A stretch of DNA of 64,000 nt from Flammeovirga pacifica (GTDB lineage Bacteria; Bacteroidota; Bacteroidia; Cytophagales; Flammeovirgaceae). This document shows, piece by piece, positions 1 to 8,500 of this stretch. The stretch spans positions 3,321,902 through 3,385,901 of the forward strand of contig NZ_JRYR02000001.1 of assembly GCF_000807855.2 (NCBI RefSeq). Reading direction: 5' to 3'. Position numbers and translations under genes: made by a program. The notes beneath the pieces are model-generated. The model had not been told where the DNA came from and did not search any database. It saw nothing but the letters and a program-made list of their open reading frames with translations. Within the stretch, counting starts at the first letter, position 1, and the number at the start of each line of letters is the position of its first letter.

Positions 1-379
1 TAATTATTTACACAATAATTTAAGAGCGAGTCTTACCGTTGAACCTATCCAAAGATTAGTATTTAACACTTCATTTATTGGTAATATTTATACTGGTGAT
101 GATAACCTTATACAAGACAATATCTATAAATGGAATGCAGCTGTAGCGTATAAACTCTTCCAGAAGCGTCAGGGAGAAATACGTTTCACAGTTTCTGATA
201 TCCTAAATCAAAACAGAGGAATCACACGTTCAGTGACTGAAAATTATATTCAGACAAGCACTTACAATATTGTTCCTAGATATTTTATGCTCTCTTTTAT
301 TTATCGTCCGAAAGGGAAAACGAATCCGAAGGATGAAAGGAGAAGAGGGATGGGACCACCTCCGGGGGGAAGGTTTTGA
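1..379 (+). CDS. C-terminal part of an outer-membrane beta-barrel protein (TonB-receptor-like), partial
   Basis: An open frame enters from the left edge (first full codon at position 2) and ends at TGA 377-379. The visible 125 residues show alternating polar and aromatic strands (for example the stretches around FTVSDILNQNRG and PRYFMLSFIYRPKGK), as in the last strands of Bacteroidota outer-membrane beta-barrel proteins of the OMP_b-brl_3/TonB-receptor group. After the last strand comes a short charged and Gly/Pro-rich tail (KDERRRGMGPPPGGRF). The start and any plug domain lie outside the window, so substrate cannot be inferred. The frame is clear; the family call rests on the pattern of the barrel end. 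Confidence 0.6.
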   Translation, partial: NYLHNNLRASLTVEPIQRLVFNTSFIGNIYTGDDNLIQDNIYKWNAAVAYKLFQKRQGEIRFTVSDILNQNRGITRSVTENYIQTSTYNIVPRYFMLSFIYRPKGKTNPKDERRRGMGPPPGGRF

Positions 380-534
380 GGTAACAAATAGTAACGTTAA
401 AGCTCGTTTTAAATAAGCAACTTGAAAACTAAAGGAATAATACTTCCTAGAGAAAGAGAGATAATGCAACCCCTCGAACACCAAAGACAATAGATTATAA
501 CAAAGAGATAAAAAAATAGAAAATTTAAGATAAG

Positions 535-1140
535 ATGAAAAAATATATCACAACACTTCTGATATTGATGTTAACCATCACTGCATATGGACAAAGAGGA
601 CCTCGCTTTTTTATGAAAGGACCACAAGAACTTCCATCAGAATTAGTAGAAGAATTACAATTTGATGACACCGAAACGAAAAAAGTCAATAAAGCTTTTA
701 TGAAGTTCCAAGAAGATGTGATGACCATGATGATGCTCGCGAAAGAAGAAGGTGAAGTTGATCGCGAAGAGATGAAAAAAGAAAGCGATAAGCTAAAATT
801 AAAACATCTCGAAAAAACAAAAGGCCTCCTTGATGATCAAAAATACGAGCAATATAAAGCCTTCGTATTGATGGAAATGAGGGAGCAGCAACAATACATC
901 TTAGAGCTTAAATTAAGACTCACTCCGGATCAAAAAGAAAAATACGATGCCATCACAGCTTCATCAAAAGCAACTTTTACTCAACTAAGGGAGCAATTCG
1001 AAGGCGATCGAGAAGGAATGAGAGAGGCGATGCAAAAGGTTCAAAAACAACAAATGATGATGCTTTCTTCAGTATTAACGGAGGAGCAAATGACTATTTA
1101 TAAAGAATCGATGCAGCAGAGACGTGGGAGGAGGCAATAG
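535..1140 (+). CDS. Secreted Spy/CpxP-like (LTxxQ) periplasmic protein
   Basis: A 201-residue protein with a clear signal peptide (residues 1-20, ending AYGQ). The mature part is highly charged, Met/Gln/Glu-rich and predicted helical. Two LTxxQ-type motifs are visible, LTPDQ at 129-133 and LTEEQ at 181-185, the hallmark of the Spy/CpxP group of periplasmic chaperone or stress sensors. In Bacteroidota such proteins often sit beside an outer-membrane barrel or a sigma factor system; here the upstream gene is an outer-membrane barrel on the same strand 155 bp away. Function as a chaperone is family inference; binding partner is unknown. ATG at 535 is the only start that keeps the whole signal peptide. 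Confidence 0.65.
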   Translation: MKKYITTLLILMLTITAYGQRGPRFFMKGPQELPSELVEELQFDDTETKKVNKAFMKFQEDVMTMMMLAKEEGEVDREEMKKESDKLKLKHLEKTKGLLDDQKYEQYKAFVLMEMREQQQYILELKLRLTPDQKEKYDAITASSKATFTQLREQFEGDREGMREAMQKVQKQQMMMLSSVLTEEQMTIYKESMQQRRGRRQ

Positions 1141-1143
1141 AAT

Positions 1144-1193
1144 TAGGAGTTAGGAACTAGGAGTTTTTAATTTAGACAAAACTCCTAGTTCCT
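1144..1193. repeat. Degenerate TAG-phased heptamers forming a 16-bp inverted repeat
   Basis: Three heptads in register (TAGGAGT, TAGGAAC, TAGGAGT at 1144-1164) are followed by their reverse complement. The arms 1152-1167 and 1178-1193 are a perfect 16-bp inverted repeat with a 10-nt loop. It lies just after the stop of the Spy-like gene and may act as a 3' stabilising hairpin; no T tract follows it. Confidence 0.7.
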
Positions 1194-1201
1194 TACTAAA
1201 A

Positions 1202-1235
1202 AAGCCCTCCCAAACACTATAGTTCAAGAGGGCTT
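1202..1235 (-). terminator. Rho-independent terminator of the dihydroorotase-like gene
   Basis: Arms 1202-1209 and 1228-1235 pair over 8 bp (AAGCCCTC / GAGGGCTT). The run of A at 1197-1203 becomes a T tract on the minus strand, fitting the gene that ends at 1256. Confidence 0.65.
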
Positions 1236-1255
1236 CAATATATCTAAAGGAAAAA

Positions 1256-2506
1256 TTAGTTAATTGTTCTAACCGGTTTTCCTGTAAAAGTCTTTCCTAT
1301 AAAAGGTGTGTTTAGAGATTTTGATCGGATGTCTTCCTTTGTAAATGTCCATTCTTGTTCTGGAGCAAATATAGTAAGACACGCTTTCTCTCCTTTATCA
1401 ATTTTAGGCAATCCCAACTTCAAAATTTCTCTTGGTGAGGTTGTCAACTTTTCAATGATAAGATCAACATCTATATCATTAGGCTTATTAGTGATAAGAT
1501 TAGCAAAAGCTGTTTCCAAGCCAATAATACCAAAATCAGCTAAATCAAATTCTAATCTTTTAGATTCTATATCATGAGGAGTATGTGATGAAACAATCGA
1601 ATCAATCGTTCCGTCTTTGATACCTGCCCAAAGTGCATCAATATCTTTTTGTGCTCTGAAAGGAGGCCATACTTTTTTATTCGTATCGAAGTCGCTCAAA
1701 GCCTCATCAGTAATTGCTATTTGATGTGCTGCAATGTCACAAGTAACATTTAAGCCATCTGCTTTAGCTTTACGAATTAGATCTACAGACTCTGCAGCAG
1801 AAATATTAGCAAAATGGATTCTACCTCCAGTATAAGTCAATAAAGAAATCAATTTCTGAATACCTAACCATTCCGCAATATTAGGAATACCTCTAGTTCC
1901 CATCAAAGTACTTGGTACTCCTTCGTTCATATGACCATCCATGTCCAATGTTTTTTCATTGGCCATTTCTACCAATAAGCCATCGAACTTTTGCATATAC
2001 ATAATGGCTCTTTTCACAACACCTAAATGCCAAGAGTGATGAATACCATCTGTAAAAGCAACTGCACCTGCCTCGTACATATCAATTAACTCATTCATTT
2101 CCTCTCCCTTTGTATTTTTAGTCAAAGCTCCCATAGGATGAATGTTTACTGGAGAAAAGGCACTCATTTTCTTTATAAAGTGAATACCCTCTTTGGATTG
2201 AATTGTAGGGTTGGTATTTGGTAATGTAGCAACATCGGTAAATCCACCAAATTCTGCTGCATTACATAAAGAAGTAATATCTTCTTTGTGTTCATCACCG
2301 GGTTCATTTAAAGTAGCACGCATGTCTACCCATCCTGTAGAAACCCAAAGGTTATTACCTTCGATAACTTCTGCCGATGAAGATGAAATTGATGACTCTG
2401 AAATATCAGTAATGATACCGTCTTTAACTAGAACGTTAACGGTTTTTTGGTGATAAGGGGAAGTTGAACTTGATACTCTAACGTTGTTGAGCAATATTTC
2501 TTTCAT
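1256..2506 (-). CDS. Dihydroorotase-like amidohydrolase lacking catalytic motifs
   Basis: A 416-residue protein with the overall layout of type I dihydroorotase (pyrimidine synthesis): N-terminal beta strands, the NEPG loop (67-70), then a TIM-barrel with recognisable blocks. The metal and catalytic motifs are altered: where active enzymes have HxH the sequence is MRA (62-64); HCED is replaced by MANE (181-184); the HxxHxS block is HFANIS (231-236); and TDHAPH is SSHTPH (306-311). It is therefore probably not a zinc hydrolase and resembles the inactive PyrC-like proteins that act as structural partners of PyrB in some bacteria. A TTG at 2521 is in frame, but it lies in a -7 promoter box, so ATG 2506 is preferred. 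No other pyr gene is nearby. Confidence 0.75.
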   Translation of the reverse strand: MKEILLNNVRVSSSTSPYHQKTVNVLVKDGIITDISESSISSSSAEVIEGNNLWVSTGWVDMRATLNEPGDEHKEDITSLCNAAEFGGFTDVATLPNTNPTIQSKEGIHFIKKMSAFSPVNIHPMGALTKNTKGEEMNELIDMYEAGAVAFTDGIHHSWHLGVVKRAIMYMQKFDGLLVEMANEKTLDMDGHMNEGVPSTLMGTRGIPNIAEWLGIQKLISLLTYTGGRIHFANISAAESVDLIRKAKADGLNVTCDIAAHQIAITDEALSDFDTNKKVWPPFRAQKDIDALWAGIKDGTIDSIVSSHTPHDIESKRLEFDLADFGIIGLETAFANLITNKPNDIDVDLIIEKLTTSPREILKLGLPKIDKGEKACLTIFAPEQEWTFTKEDIRSKSLNTPFIGKTFTGKPVRTIN

Positions 2507-2518
2507 GATGCTGCTACT

Positions 2519-2526
2519 CAAAAATA
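2519..2526 (-). promoter_or_regulatory. Possible -7 element (TATTTTTG) of the dihydroorotase-like gene
   Basis: On the minus strand the octamer fits the Bacteroidota -7 consensus TAnnTTTG. Transcription would begin only a few bases before ATG 2506, giving a near-leaderless mRNA. I do not see a good TTTG at the -33 position, so this is a partial match. Confidence 0.35.
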
Positions 2527-2620
2527 CAGAAATTAATTTCGGCTACTGACCACAATTTTCAGGAGTAACCTCACAAATGTAGTGTGTAAAAAGGATTTAG
2601 AAAAAATAAAATCACAAAAA

Positions 2621-2646
2621 AAGAGATACTTTATAAAGTATCTCTT
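2621..2646 (-). terminator. Terminator after the RsbW-like gene
   Basis: A perfect 13-bp palindrome (2621-2633 / 2634-2646) flanked by A and T runs, 16 bp downstream of the minus-strand stop at 2662. Confidence 0.7.
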
Positions 2647-2661
2647 CTTTTTTAGAGTTGT

Positions 2662-3069
2662 TCAAAGTTGTTTTACTAAACGGCAGACTTGAATTTTACC
2701 ATCGTGTACAACATGAACAGCATCCATAATATTTTTTACTAATCTTAAACCCATTCCTCCTTTACTATGCTGTTTAATAACATCAGTAATTTCAGGTGAT
2801 TGATAGGTTTTAATATCAAAAGCTGCTCCACCATCTTTTATTTCTATGATTACAGCATTTTCAGACGTATTAGAAATAGAAACTTCAATTTCTTTTGATG
2901 GATCACAACTATTGGAATGAATCATTCGGTTGGCACAAACTTCGTCAACAGCAACAACAATCATATCTCTTTGAGTAAGAGGTACGCTGTATTCATTCAA
3001 TGACGAGAGAACAAATTCACGTATTGTATGAAGATTGGTTGTTTCACAATTGACTTTTTTTGTAAACAT
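2662..3069 (-). CDS. Anti-sigma factor / serine kinase, RsbW-SpoIIAB-like (HATPase_c_2)
   Basis: A 135-residue GHKL-fold ATPase domain protein. The N box keeps E43, N47 and H51, the G1 box is DGGAAFD (79-85) and the G2 box is KGGMGL (103-108), which together make the ATP pocket of RsbW-type kinases. Such proteins phosphorylate a STAS-domain antagonist and bind a sigma factor or another target. The STAS partner is encoded immediately upstream, 7 bp away on the same strand. No sigma-B-type factor exists near by, so the target is unknown; a SpoIIE-type phosphatase that could reset the pair is found at 48877-51030, although a link is inference. Confidence 0.85.
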   Translation of the reverse strand: MFTKKVNCETTNLHTIREFVLSSLNEYSVPLTQRDMIVVAVDEVCANRMIHSNSCDPSKEIEVSISNTSENAVIIEIKDGGAAFDIKTYQSPEITDVIKQHSKGGMGLRLVKNIMDAVHVVHDGKIQVCRLVKQL

Positions 3070-3076
3070 TGCCGAT

Positions 3077-3418
3077 TTAAAGTGTTTGAATGGCTTCTTC
3101 CTTATTTGTAGCTAGATTCAAGAATTGGTCTACTCCTAAAATCTCAAAAACGCTTTTGATATTCTCTGCTACGTTAAACAACACCAAAGAAATGTTTTTT
3201 AATTGAACGTCGTCTAGTCTTGAAGTAAATACGCCAATACCAGCAGAGGATATATAAGTTAATCCTACACAATCAATTAAGAACTTCTTATTACCGTCAT
3301 CAATATGTTTTTGGAGAACAGTATCTAACTCTACAGAAGAACTAGCATCTAACTCACCATCTACCTTGATTAACGTGAAGTCATTTTCTTGTACAACATT
3401 AACGTCTACTTTGGTCAT
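3077..3418 (-). CDS. STAS-domain anti-sigma factor antagonist (SpoIIAA/RsbV-like)
   Basis: A 113-residue single STAS domain. The stretch YISSAGIG (55-62) contains the conserved serine (S57 or S58) that RsbW-type kinases phosphorylate. Unphosphorylated protein would bind and sequester the kinase encoded downstream, freeing its target. The two genes form a two-gene operon ending at the hairpin at 2621-2646. In Bacteroidota such modules usually control envelope, adhesion or stress functions instead of classical sigma-B; nothing here tells which. Confidence 0.88.
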   Translation of the reverse strand: MTKVDVNVVQENDFTLIKVDGELDASSSVELDTVLQKHIDDGNKKFLIDCVGLTYISSAGIGVFTSRLDDVQLKNISLVLFNVAENIKSVFEILGVDQFLNLATNKEEAIQTL

Positions 3419-3489
3419 TATGTATACGGGTTTTTAAAATTAAGGTTACTCTTAATTTCACTTTTTTTACAAAATTTCTGAATAAAAGA

Positions 3490-3522
3490 AACAAAGGGAG
3501 CGAATTTTACGTACCCTTTGTT
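3490..3522 (-). terminator. Terminator of queA
   Basis: Arms AACAAAGGG (3490-3498) and CCCTTTGTT (3514-3522) form a 9-bp stem; on the minus strand it is followed by a T-rich stretch (3479-3489 complement). It lies 67 bp after the queA stop. Confidence 0.6.
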
Positions 3523-3588
3523 CCATTTTATAATTTGCTCTACAATAGAACAGTGATTCTTAGCTTTATGATCTTGCTTTATTGTTGA

Positions 3589-4635
3589 TTAAAGAATCAA
3601 CATCGCATCACCATAACTTAAGAAACGGTATTTTTCTTTGATAGCTTCTTCGTAAGCTCTCATCATTAAATCATAACCTCCAAAAGCAGAAGCCATCATT
3701 AATAATGTTGATTTTGGTTTATGGAAACCAGTCACCATAGAAGAAACAATTTTGAAATCATAAGGAGGGAAAATGAACTTGTCTGTCCATCCTTCGTTTG
3801 CTTTCAATGTATTTGATGCTGATACTGAAGTTTCTAAAGAACGTAAGGCAGTTGTACCAACTGCACAAATGTTTTTCTTTTCAGTAAGTGCTTGGTTTAC
3901 GATATCAACAGTTTCCTGTCCAACACTATAGTGCTCTGAGTCCATTTTGTGTTTTGTCAAATCTTCGACATCCACATCTCTGAAAGCACCTAAACCTACA
4001 TGCAAAGTAATTGGAGTAATCTCTACAGATTTAATTTCCATTCTTTTTGCAATTTGAGGAGTAAAGTGTAAACCTGCTGAAGGAGCAGCTACAGCACCTT
4101 TTTTCTCTGCGAAAATAGTTTGGTAACGATCTCTGTCAGAAGGCTCTGCTTCGCGCTCTAAGTCTCTTGGAATTGGCGTTTCACCTAATTCTTCGATTGT
4201 TTTGTAGAACTCTTCGTCTTCACCATCTACTAAGAAACGGATTGTACGACCTCTTGAAGTAGTGTTGTCAATCACTTCAGCAACTAAGCTACCATCGCCA
4301 AAATATAGTTTGTTACCTACACGAATCTTACGAGCAGGATCAACTAACACATCCCAAAGGTGAGATTCTTTGTTTAGTTCACGTAACAAAAATACTTCGA
4401 TTTTCGCACCCGTTTTTTCTTTATTACCATAAAGACGTGCTGGGAAAACTTTAGTATCGTTCATTACCAAACAATCACCTTCATCGAAATACTCTACGAT
4501 GTCTTTGAACAATCTATGTTCGATTTCGCCTGTTTTACGATGAAGAACCATCAAACGAGCTTCATCTCTGTTTTCTGCTGGATATTGTGCAATTAGATCT
4601 GAAGGCAGATCAAATTGGAATTGGGATAGCTTCAT
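3589..4635 (-). CDS. queA: S-adenosylmethionine:tRNA ribosyltransferase-isomerase QueA
   Basis: A 348-residue protein, the normal length for QueA, which transfers and isomerises the ribosyl part of SAM onto 7-aminomethyl-7-deazaguanine in tRNA to give epoxyqueuosine. Family blocks are plain along the whole length: [24 protein letters not shown] near the N-terminus, [24 protein letters not shown] in the active-site region, and [13 protein letters not shown] followed by HYSV. The gene stands alone on the minus strand between its own terminator and a divergent permease gene. No riboswitch is evident in the 186-bp upstream gap. Confidence 0.95.
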   Translation of the reverse strand: MKLSQFQFDLPSDLIAQYPAENRDEARLMVLHRKTGEIEHRLFKDIVEYFDEGDCLVMNDTKVFPARLYGNKEKTGAKIEVFLLRELNKESHLWDVLVDPARKIRVGNKLYFGDGSLVAEVIDNTTSRGRTIRFLVDGEDEEFYKTIEELGETPIPRDLEREAEPSDRDRYQTIFAEKKGAVAAPSAGLHFTPQIAKRMEIKSVEITPITLHVGLGAFRDVDVEDLTKHKMDSEHYSVGQETVDIVNQALTEKKNICAVGTTALRSLETSVSASNTLKANEGWTDKFIFPPYDFKIVSSMVTGFHKPKSTLLMMASAFGGYDLMMRAYEEAIKEKYRFLSYGDAMLIL

Positions 4636-4821
4636 GGAATGAAATTACGTATTTTATTCTATCTATTTTTTACGATATATCGCTTAACTTTTCTTCAATA
4701 CACACAAAATGCGTACCTTGAAAATCAAGACGGTAAATTTAACAAATAAAGATCAGATAATCTCCAATCAATCAATAGATAAAAGGTTTATTATCTAAAA
4801 AATTTCCATTTTTTCTAATTT

Positions 4822-6072
4822 ATGCTTTTCCTTCGACTTTTTTTTGAAAGTTTTCGCTTCGCAGTTAATGCCTTGAAAGAAAATGTTCTCCGTACTGTAC
4901 TCTCATTACTTGGAGTTACAGTCGGTATTTTTGCCATCATTGCCATTTTCACTTTGGTAGATGCACTCAATAATAGTATTCAATCTAGTTTAGCTGTTTT
5001 TGGGAATAATGTGATGTATGTTGGTAAGTGGCCTTTTGCTTTTAATGAACCTAATTACCCTTGGTGGAAATATTACCGTAGACCTAATCCTAATGTAAAA
5101 GAGTATAAATTTATTCAAGAAAATGCAAAGTGGGTAAAGCATGTTGCCATTTTTGAAGACAAACGAGGGAAAACTATACAATACAAAAATAGTAGTTTCG
5201 AAGATGGTCAAATCTTAGGTGCTTCTTTTGAATACAATAAAATCAATACATTAAATATTGAAAAAGGACGTTACTTTACTAGTAGCGAAATGCAAAAAGG
5301 AGTTCAAAATGCCATTATTGGCCATAGTATAGCAGAAGAATTATTTTCTAGAGAAGACCCAATTGGTAAAACCATCAAAACTCAAGGACAAAAATTTAAA
5401 GTGATTGGTGTCTTTGAAAAACAAGGAGAAAGTTTACTGAATACTCCTTCCAATGACGAACTAATCATGATTCCCTATTCGGCTTTAGTAAAAATGTATG
5501 CTTCCAAGGGAAATTATATTTCTCCTCAATTAATTGTAAAAGGATTTGAAGAGGATGAGGGAATGGAAGAAATACAAGGGGAATTAAGAGGATTACTCAG
5601 AAGAGTTAGAGGAATTCGTCCCAAAGAAGAAGACAATTTTGCTTTAAATAAAACTGACGCCATTGCCGATTTTATTGGTACTGTTACAGGAAGTTTAAAA
5701 ATTGCTGGAGGTGTCATTGGTATGTTCTCCATCTTAGTAGGCGGATTTAGTATTGCCAATATTATGTTTGTTTCGGTAAAAGAAAGAACCTCCCAAATAG
5801 GTATTCAAAAAGCCTTAGGTGCAAAGAATTATTTCATTCTTTTACAATTCCTTTGTGAAGCAATGTTCCTTAGTTTCTTTGGTGGAATAATGGGACTTTT
5901 ACTCGTCTCCTTACTCTCCTTCTTCTCCACAGAAGCATTTGAGATATCGTTAAACTTTCAAAATTTAATCGTAGGCTTATTTATTTCTGCCGCAGTAGGT
6001 ATAATTTCGGGTATTGCTCCTGCTATATCAGCTTCGAGAATGGACCCTGTTGAGGCCATGAGGGCATCATAA
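4822..6072 (+). CDS. ABC transporter permease, MacB/FtsX family
   Basis: A 416-residue inner-membrane protein. A first membrane segment (about 22-48, TVLSLLGVTVGIFAIIAIF) is followed by a periplasmic MacB-type domain (about 50-280) and three C-terminal segments of the FtsX domain, including the signature SVKERTSQIGIQKALGAK and the ending AISASRMDPVEAMRA. Such permeases work with a MacB/LolD-type ATPase in lipoprotein or small-molecule export or efflux. No ATPase gene is adjacent, so it probably pairs with a subunit encoded elsewhere. The helicase gene starts 18 bp downstream on the same strand, suggesting co-transcription. Confidence 0.88.
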   Translation: MLFLRLFFESFRFAVNALKENVLRTVLSLLGVTVGIFAIIAIFTLVDALNNSIQSSLAVFGNNVMYVGKWPFAFNEPNYPWWKYYRRPNPNVKEYKFIQENAKWVKHVAIFEDKRGKTIQYKNSSFEDGQILGASFEYNKINTLNIEKGRYFTSSEMQKGVQNAIIGHSIAEELFSREDPIGKTIKTQGQKFKVIGVFEKQGESLLNTPSNDELIMIPYSALVKMYASKGNYISPQLIVKGFEEDEGMEEIQGELRGLLRRVRGIRPKEEDNFALNKTDAIADFIGTVTGSLKIAGGVIGMFSILVGGFSIANIMFVSVKERTSQIGIQKALGAKNYFILLQFLCEAMFLSFFGGIMGLLLVSLLSFFSTEAFEISLNFQNLIVGLFISAAVGIISGIAPAISASRMDPVEAMRAS

Positions 6073-6090
6073 ATTTGATACAATTATAAA

Positions 6091-7497
6091 ATGATCACCC
6101 CATCAGAAAGAATTAGTGCACAGTTTCCTTTTGAACCTACCAATGGTCAAAAGCAACTTTTTGAATTGATGGACCCTTTTCTTCTAGAAACCAATAGGAG
6201 GAAAAATACATTTTTATTAAAAGGATATGCAGGTACTGGTAAAACATCTGTTATTACAGCCCTGTCTAATATACTCCGTTTTTATAGTTATAAACCTTTA
6301 CTTTTAGCCCCTACAGGACGGGCAGCAAAAGTGATGTCTTCTTATGCACAAAGAAAGGCATTTACCATCCATCGTATTATTTATAAGCAGTCAGAAGATC
6401 CAGATTCTGGAATGACTCGTTTTGAACGCACAAAAAACAATGCGGTCAATACGATTTTTATTGTGGATGAAGCCTCGATGATTGACGATCATTCTTATCC
6501 TGGCGGAGAAGGTTTACTTACCTCACTTATCAATTATGTTTTTCAAGAGCCTAAGGCCAATAATAAATTAATTTTGATTGGGGATGTTGCTCAGCTACCT
6601 CCAGTAAAACAAGAAATTAGTCCCGCTCTTGATGAAATATTTCTTCAAAATGTACATCACTTAAACCTGATTAGCCTTGAACTTACTGAAGTGGTAAGAC
6701 AAGCTTCCGAATCAGGAATTCTATATAATGCCACACAATTAAGAGATTGTCTTCAAACAGATCAACAAATTAAGTTCAATACTTCTTCGTTTAAAGACAT
6801 CTTTAAAATGGGGACAGATAAGTTAGAAGATGGATTACTGTATGGTTATAATAAATATGGAACTGAAAATACAGTGATTATTACAAGATCAAACCGTGCC
6901 GCCACACAGTACAATCAATACATCAGAAGACAAATTCATTATAGAGAAGATGAATTAGATGCTGGTGATTATTTAATGATTGTGCGTAACAACTATTTTT
7001 GGCTAGACGATGATTCTCCAGCAGGCTTTTTAGCCAATGGTGAATTTATTGAGGTTTCGAGAGTGGGTGGCATTGAAGAACGCTACGGTCTTAGGTTTTG
7101 TGATATAAGATTTAGATTACTCGACTACGAAAACCATCCTGATATAGAAGCTAAAATTATTTTAGATACACTTCATTCTTTTACTCCTCAATTGGATCAA
7201 GAAGAAAATCGATCGTTATTCCAGAAAGTGGTTGAAGATTATGAAAATGTAGAGAATCCTAAAGCTCGAAACAAAATGATTAGGGAAGATCCTTATCTTA
7301 ATGCATTGCAAGTAAAATTTGCCTATGCCCTTACCTGTCATAAAGCTCAAGGCGGGCAATGGGATGCCATTTTTGTCGACTGTGGTTTTCTAAGAGATGA
7401 TATGATCAACTCTGATTTTGTCCGTTGGCAATATACAGCCATCACGAGAGCAAAATCAGAATTGTTTTTAATGAATTATCCTAAGAAATTTTTCTAA
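6091..7497 (+). CDS. RecD-like/UvrD-type ATP-dependent DNA helicase
   Basis: A 468-residue superfamily 1 helicase. Walker A is GYAGTGKT (45-52), Walker B is VDEAS (125-129), motif III is GDVAQLPPV, and the C-terminal UvrD_C_2 block is ALTCHKAQGGQWD followed by YTAITRAKSELFL. It is short compared with RecD2 and resembles the small AAA-30/UvrD_C_2 helicases (Dda-like) that are common in Bacteroidota. No recB or recC gene is adjacent. The stop codon directly abuts the stop of the converging gene at 7498, with no space for a shared terminator. Confidence 0.85.
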   Translation: MITPSERISAQFPFEPTNGQKQLFELMDPFLLETNRRKNTFLLKGYAGTGKTSVITALSNILRFYSYKPLLLAPTGRAAKVMSSYAQRKAFTIHRIIYKQSEDPDSGMTRFERTKNNAVNTIFIVDEASMIDDHSYPGGEGLLTSLINYVFQEPKANNKLILIGDVAQLPPVKQEISPALDEIFLQNVHHLNLISLELTEVVRQASESGILYNATQLRDCLQTDQQIKFNTSSFKDIFKMGTDKLEDGLLYGYNKYGTENTVIITRSNRAATQYNQYIRRQIHYREDELDAGDYLMIVRNNYFWLDDDSPAGFLANGEFIEVSRVGGIEERYGLRFCDIRFRLLDYENHPDIEAKIILDTLHSFTPQLDQEENRSLFQKVVEDYENVENPKARNKMIREDPYLNALQVKFAYALTCHKAQGGQWDAIFVDCGFLRDDMINSDFVRWQYTAITRAKSELFLMNYPKKFF

Positions 7498-8277
7498 TTA
7501 ATTATCGTTAGACACGCTGTCAAACATGGCAACTACACGTGCTGGTGCTGCAGAAGCGCCTACAATTTTTAATGGAAAAACAGCTACTTTAAAACCTTGA
7601 TAAGGTAACGCTCCTAAATTCACTAATTGTTCCATATGGCAATATTCTTTCTCTTGCCCTACCAAGTGTGCTTCCCAAAATAATTCAGAATTCCCTGTCT
7701 CTTTGGCTTTTTCCATCAGATGAGGAAGAGGTAAATCCCAACCCCATGAATCTATCCCCATCACTTTTATTCCTTTATCAATTAAATAATGAGTAGCCTC
7801 TGCACTCATACCTGTCCCTATTTTATGGAAATTCTCGGTCCCATTAAATTTATCACGACCCGTCTTAATTAAGACAATCATCCCTTCTTTAATTTCCAAT
7901 TGATTCTTTAATAAGAACGTTTCGATATCAGCGACTGTAATCGGATCAAAATCTTGTTTATGTTCCATATCAATAACTAAACCCTCCCCGTAACACCAAT
8001 CCAATGGTACTTCATCAATTGTTTTCGCTTTTTTACCTGCTACTGTTGGAGAATAATGCCAAGGAGCATCGATGTGAGTGGTAGAATGAACACCCATTTT
8101 CTCAATGGTATCATCTGCCCAACCCTCAAATCCTTTAGGAAATAACTTAAACGGCAACCCTAAAAGTCGAATCAACCACTTGGCTTTTTTATGCGATTTG
8201 TGCTTAATTTTTACACGCATAAACCAAGGGTCTTTTTTATTAAATTGAATTGGTTTAGAAAGATCTACAATTTTCAT
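7498..8277 (-). CDS. Cyclase family protein (kynurenine formamidase-like hydrolase)
   Basis: A 259-residue protein of the cyclase/KynB family. The metal-binding motif HSTTHIDAPWH (64-74) matches the family HxxxHxDxPxH signature. A second conserved block near the middle (VLIKTGRDKF) and the ending GASAAPARVVAMFD are also typical. Members hydrolyse N-formylkynurenine or act on related amide and cyclic substrates; there is no tryptophan-degradation gene near by, so substrate is open. The gene is monocistronic by position. ATG 8277 is used. Confidence 0.85.
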   Translation of the reverse strand: MKIVDLSKPIQFNKKDPWFMRVKIKHKSHKKAKWLIRLLGLPFKLFPKGFEGWADDTIEKMGVHSTTHIDAPWHYSPTVAGKKAKTIDEVPLDWCYGEGLVIDMEHKQDFDPITVADIETFLLKNQLEIKEGMIVLIKTGRDKFNGTENFHKIGTGMSAEATHYLIDKGIKVMGIDSWGWDLPLPHLMEKAKETGNSELFWEAHLVGQEKEYCHMEQLVNLGALPYQGFKVAVFPLKIVGASAAPARVVAMFDSVSNDN

Positions 8278-8420
8278 AGCTGAGAAACGGTTAGTTAAAA
8301 AAATGACTACTAAAAAGTATTTTTCAGCAGTCTATCAGTTTGATCTTTAAAAGTGTAGCAATAAAAAAGCCAACATGAAGTTGGATAATATGACTTTCGT
8401 TTTGTGAGAATTATATAAAA

Positions 8421-8478
8421 AACTCTAATTCTATCCAATGTTACTATACGGAAAAAAATTATGAATAGAATTAGAGTT
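8421..8478 (-). terminator. Long inverted repeat after the Bor-like gene
   Basis: A perfect 14-bp inverted repeat (8421-8434 / 8465-8478) with a 30-nt loop, flanked by AT-rich runs, 23 bp downstream of the minus-strand stop at 8501. It may be a terminator or a stabilising 3' hairpin. Confidence 0.5.
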
Positions 8479-8500
8479 AATCTTATTTTTTACCTAAAAA

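Noticed and set aside
7495..7500. Stop codons of two converging genes with no gap
   Set aside because: Unusual but not informative: both genes are intact and full length, and no hairpin is needed to explain it.
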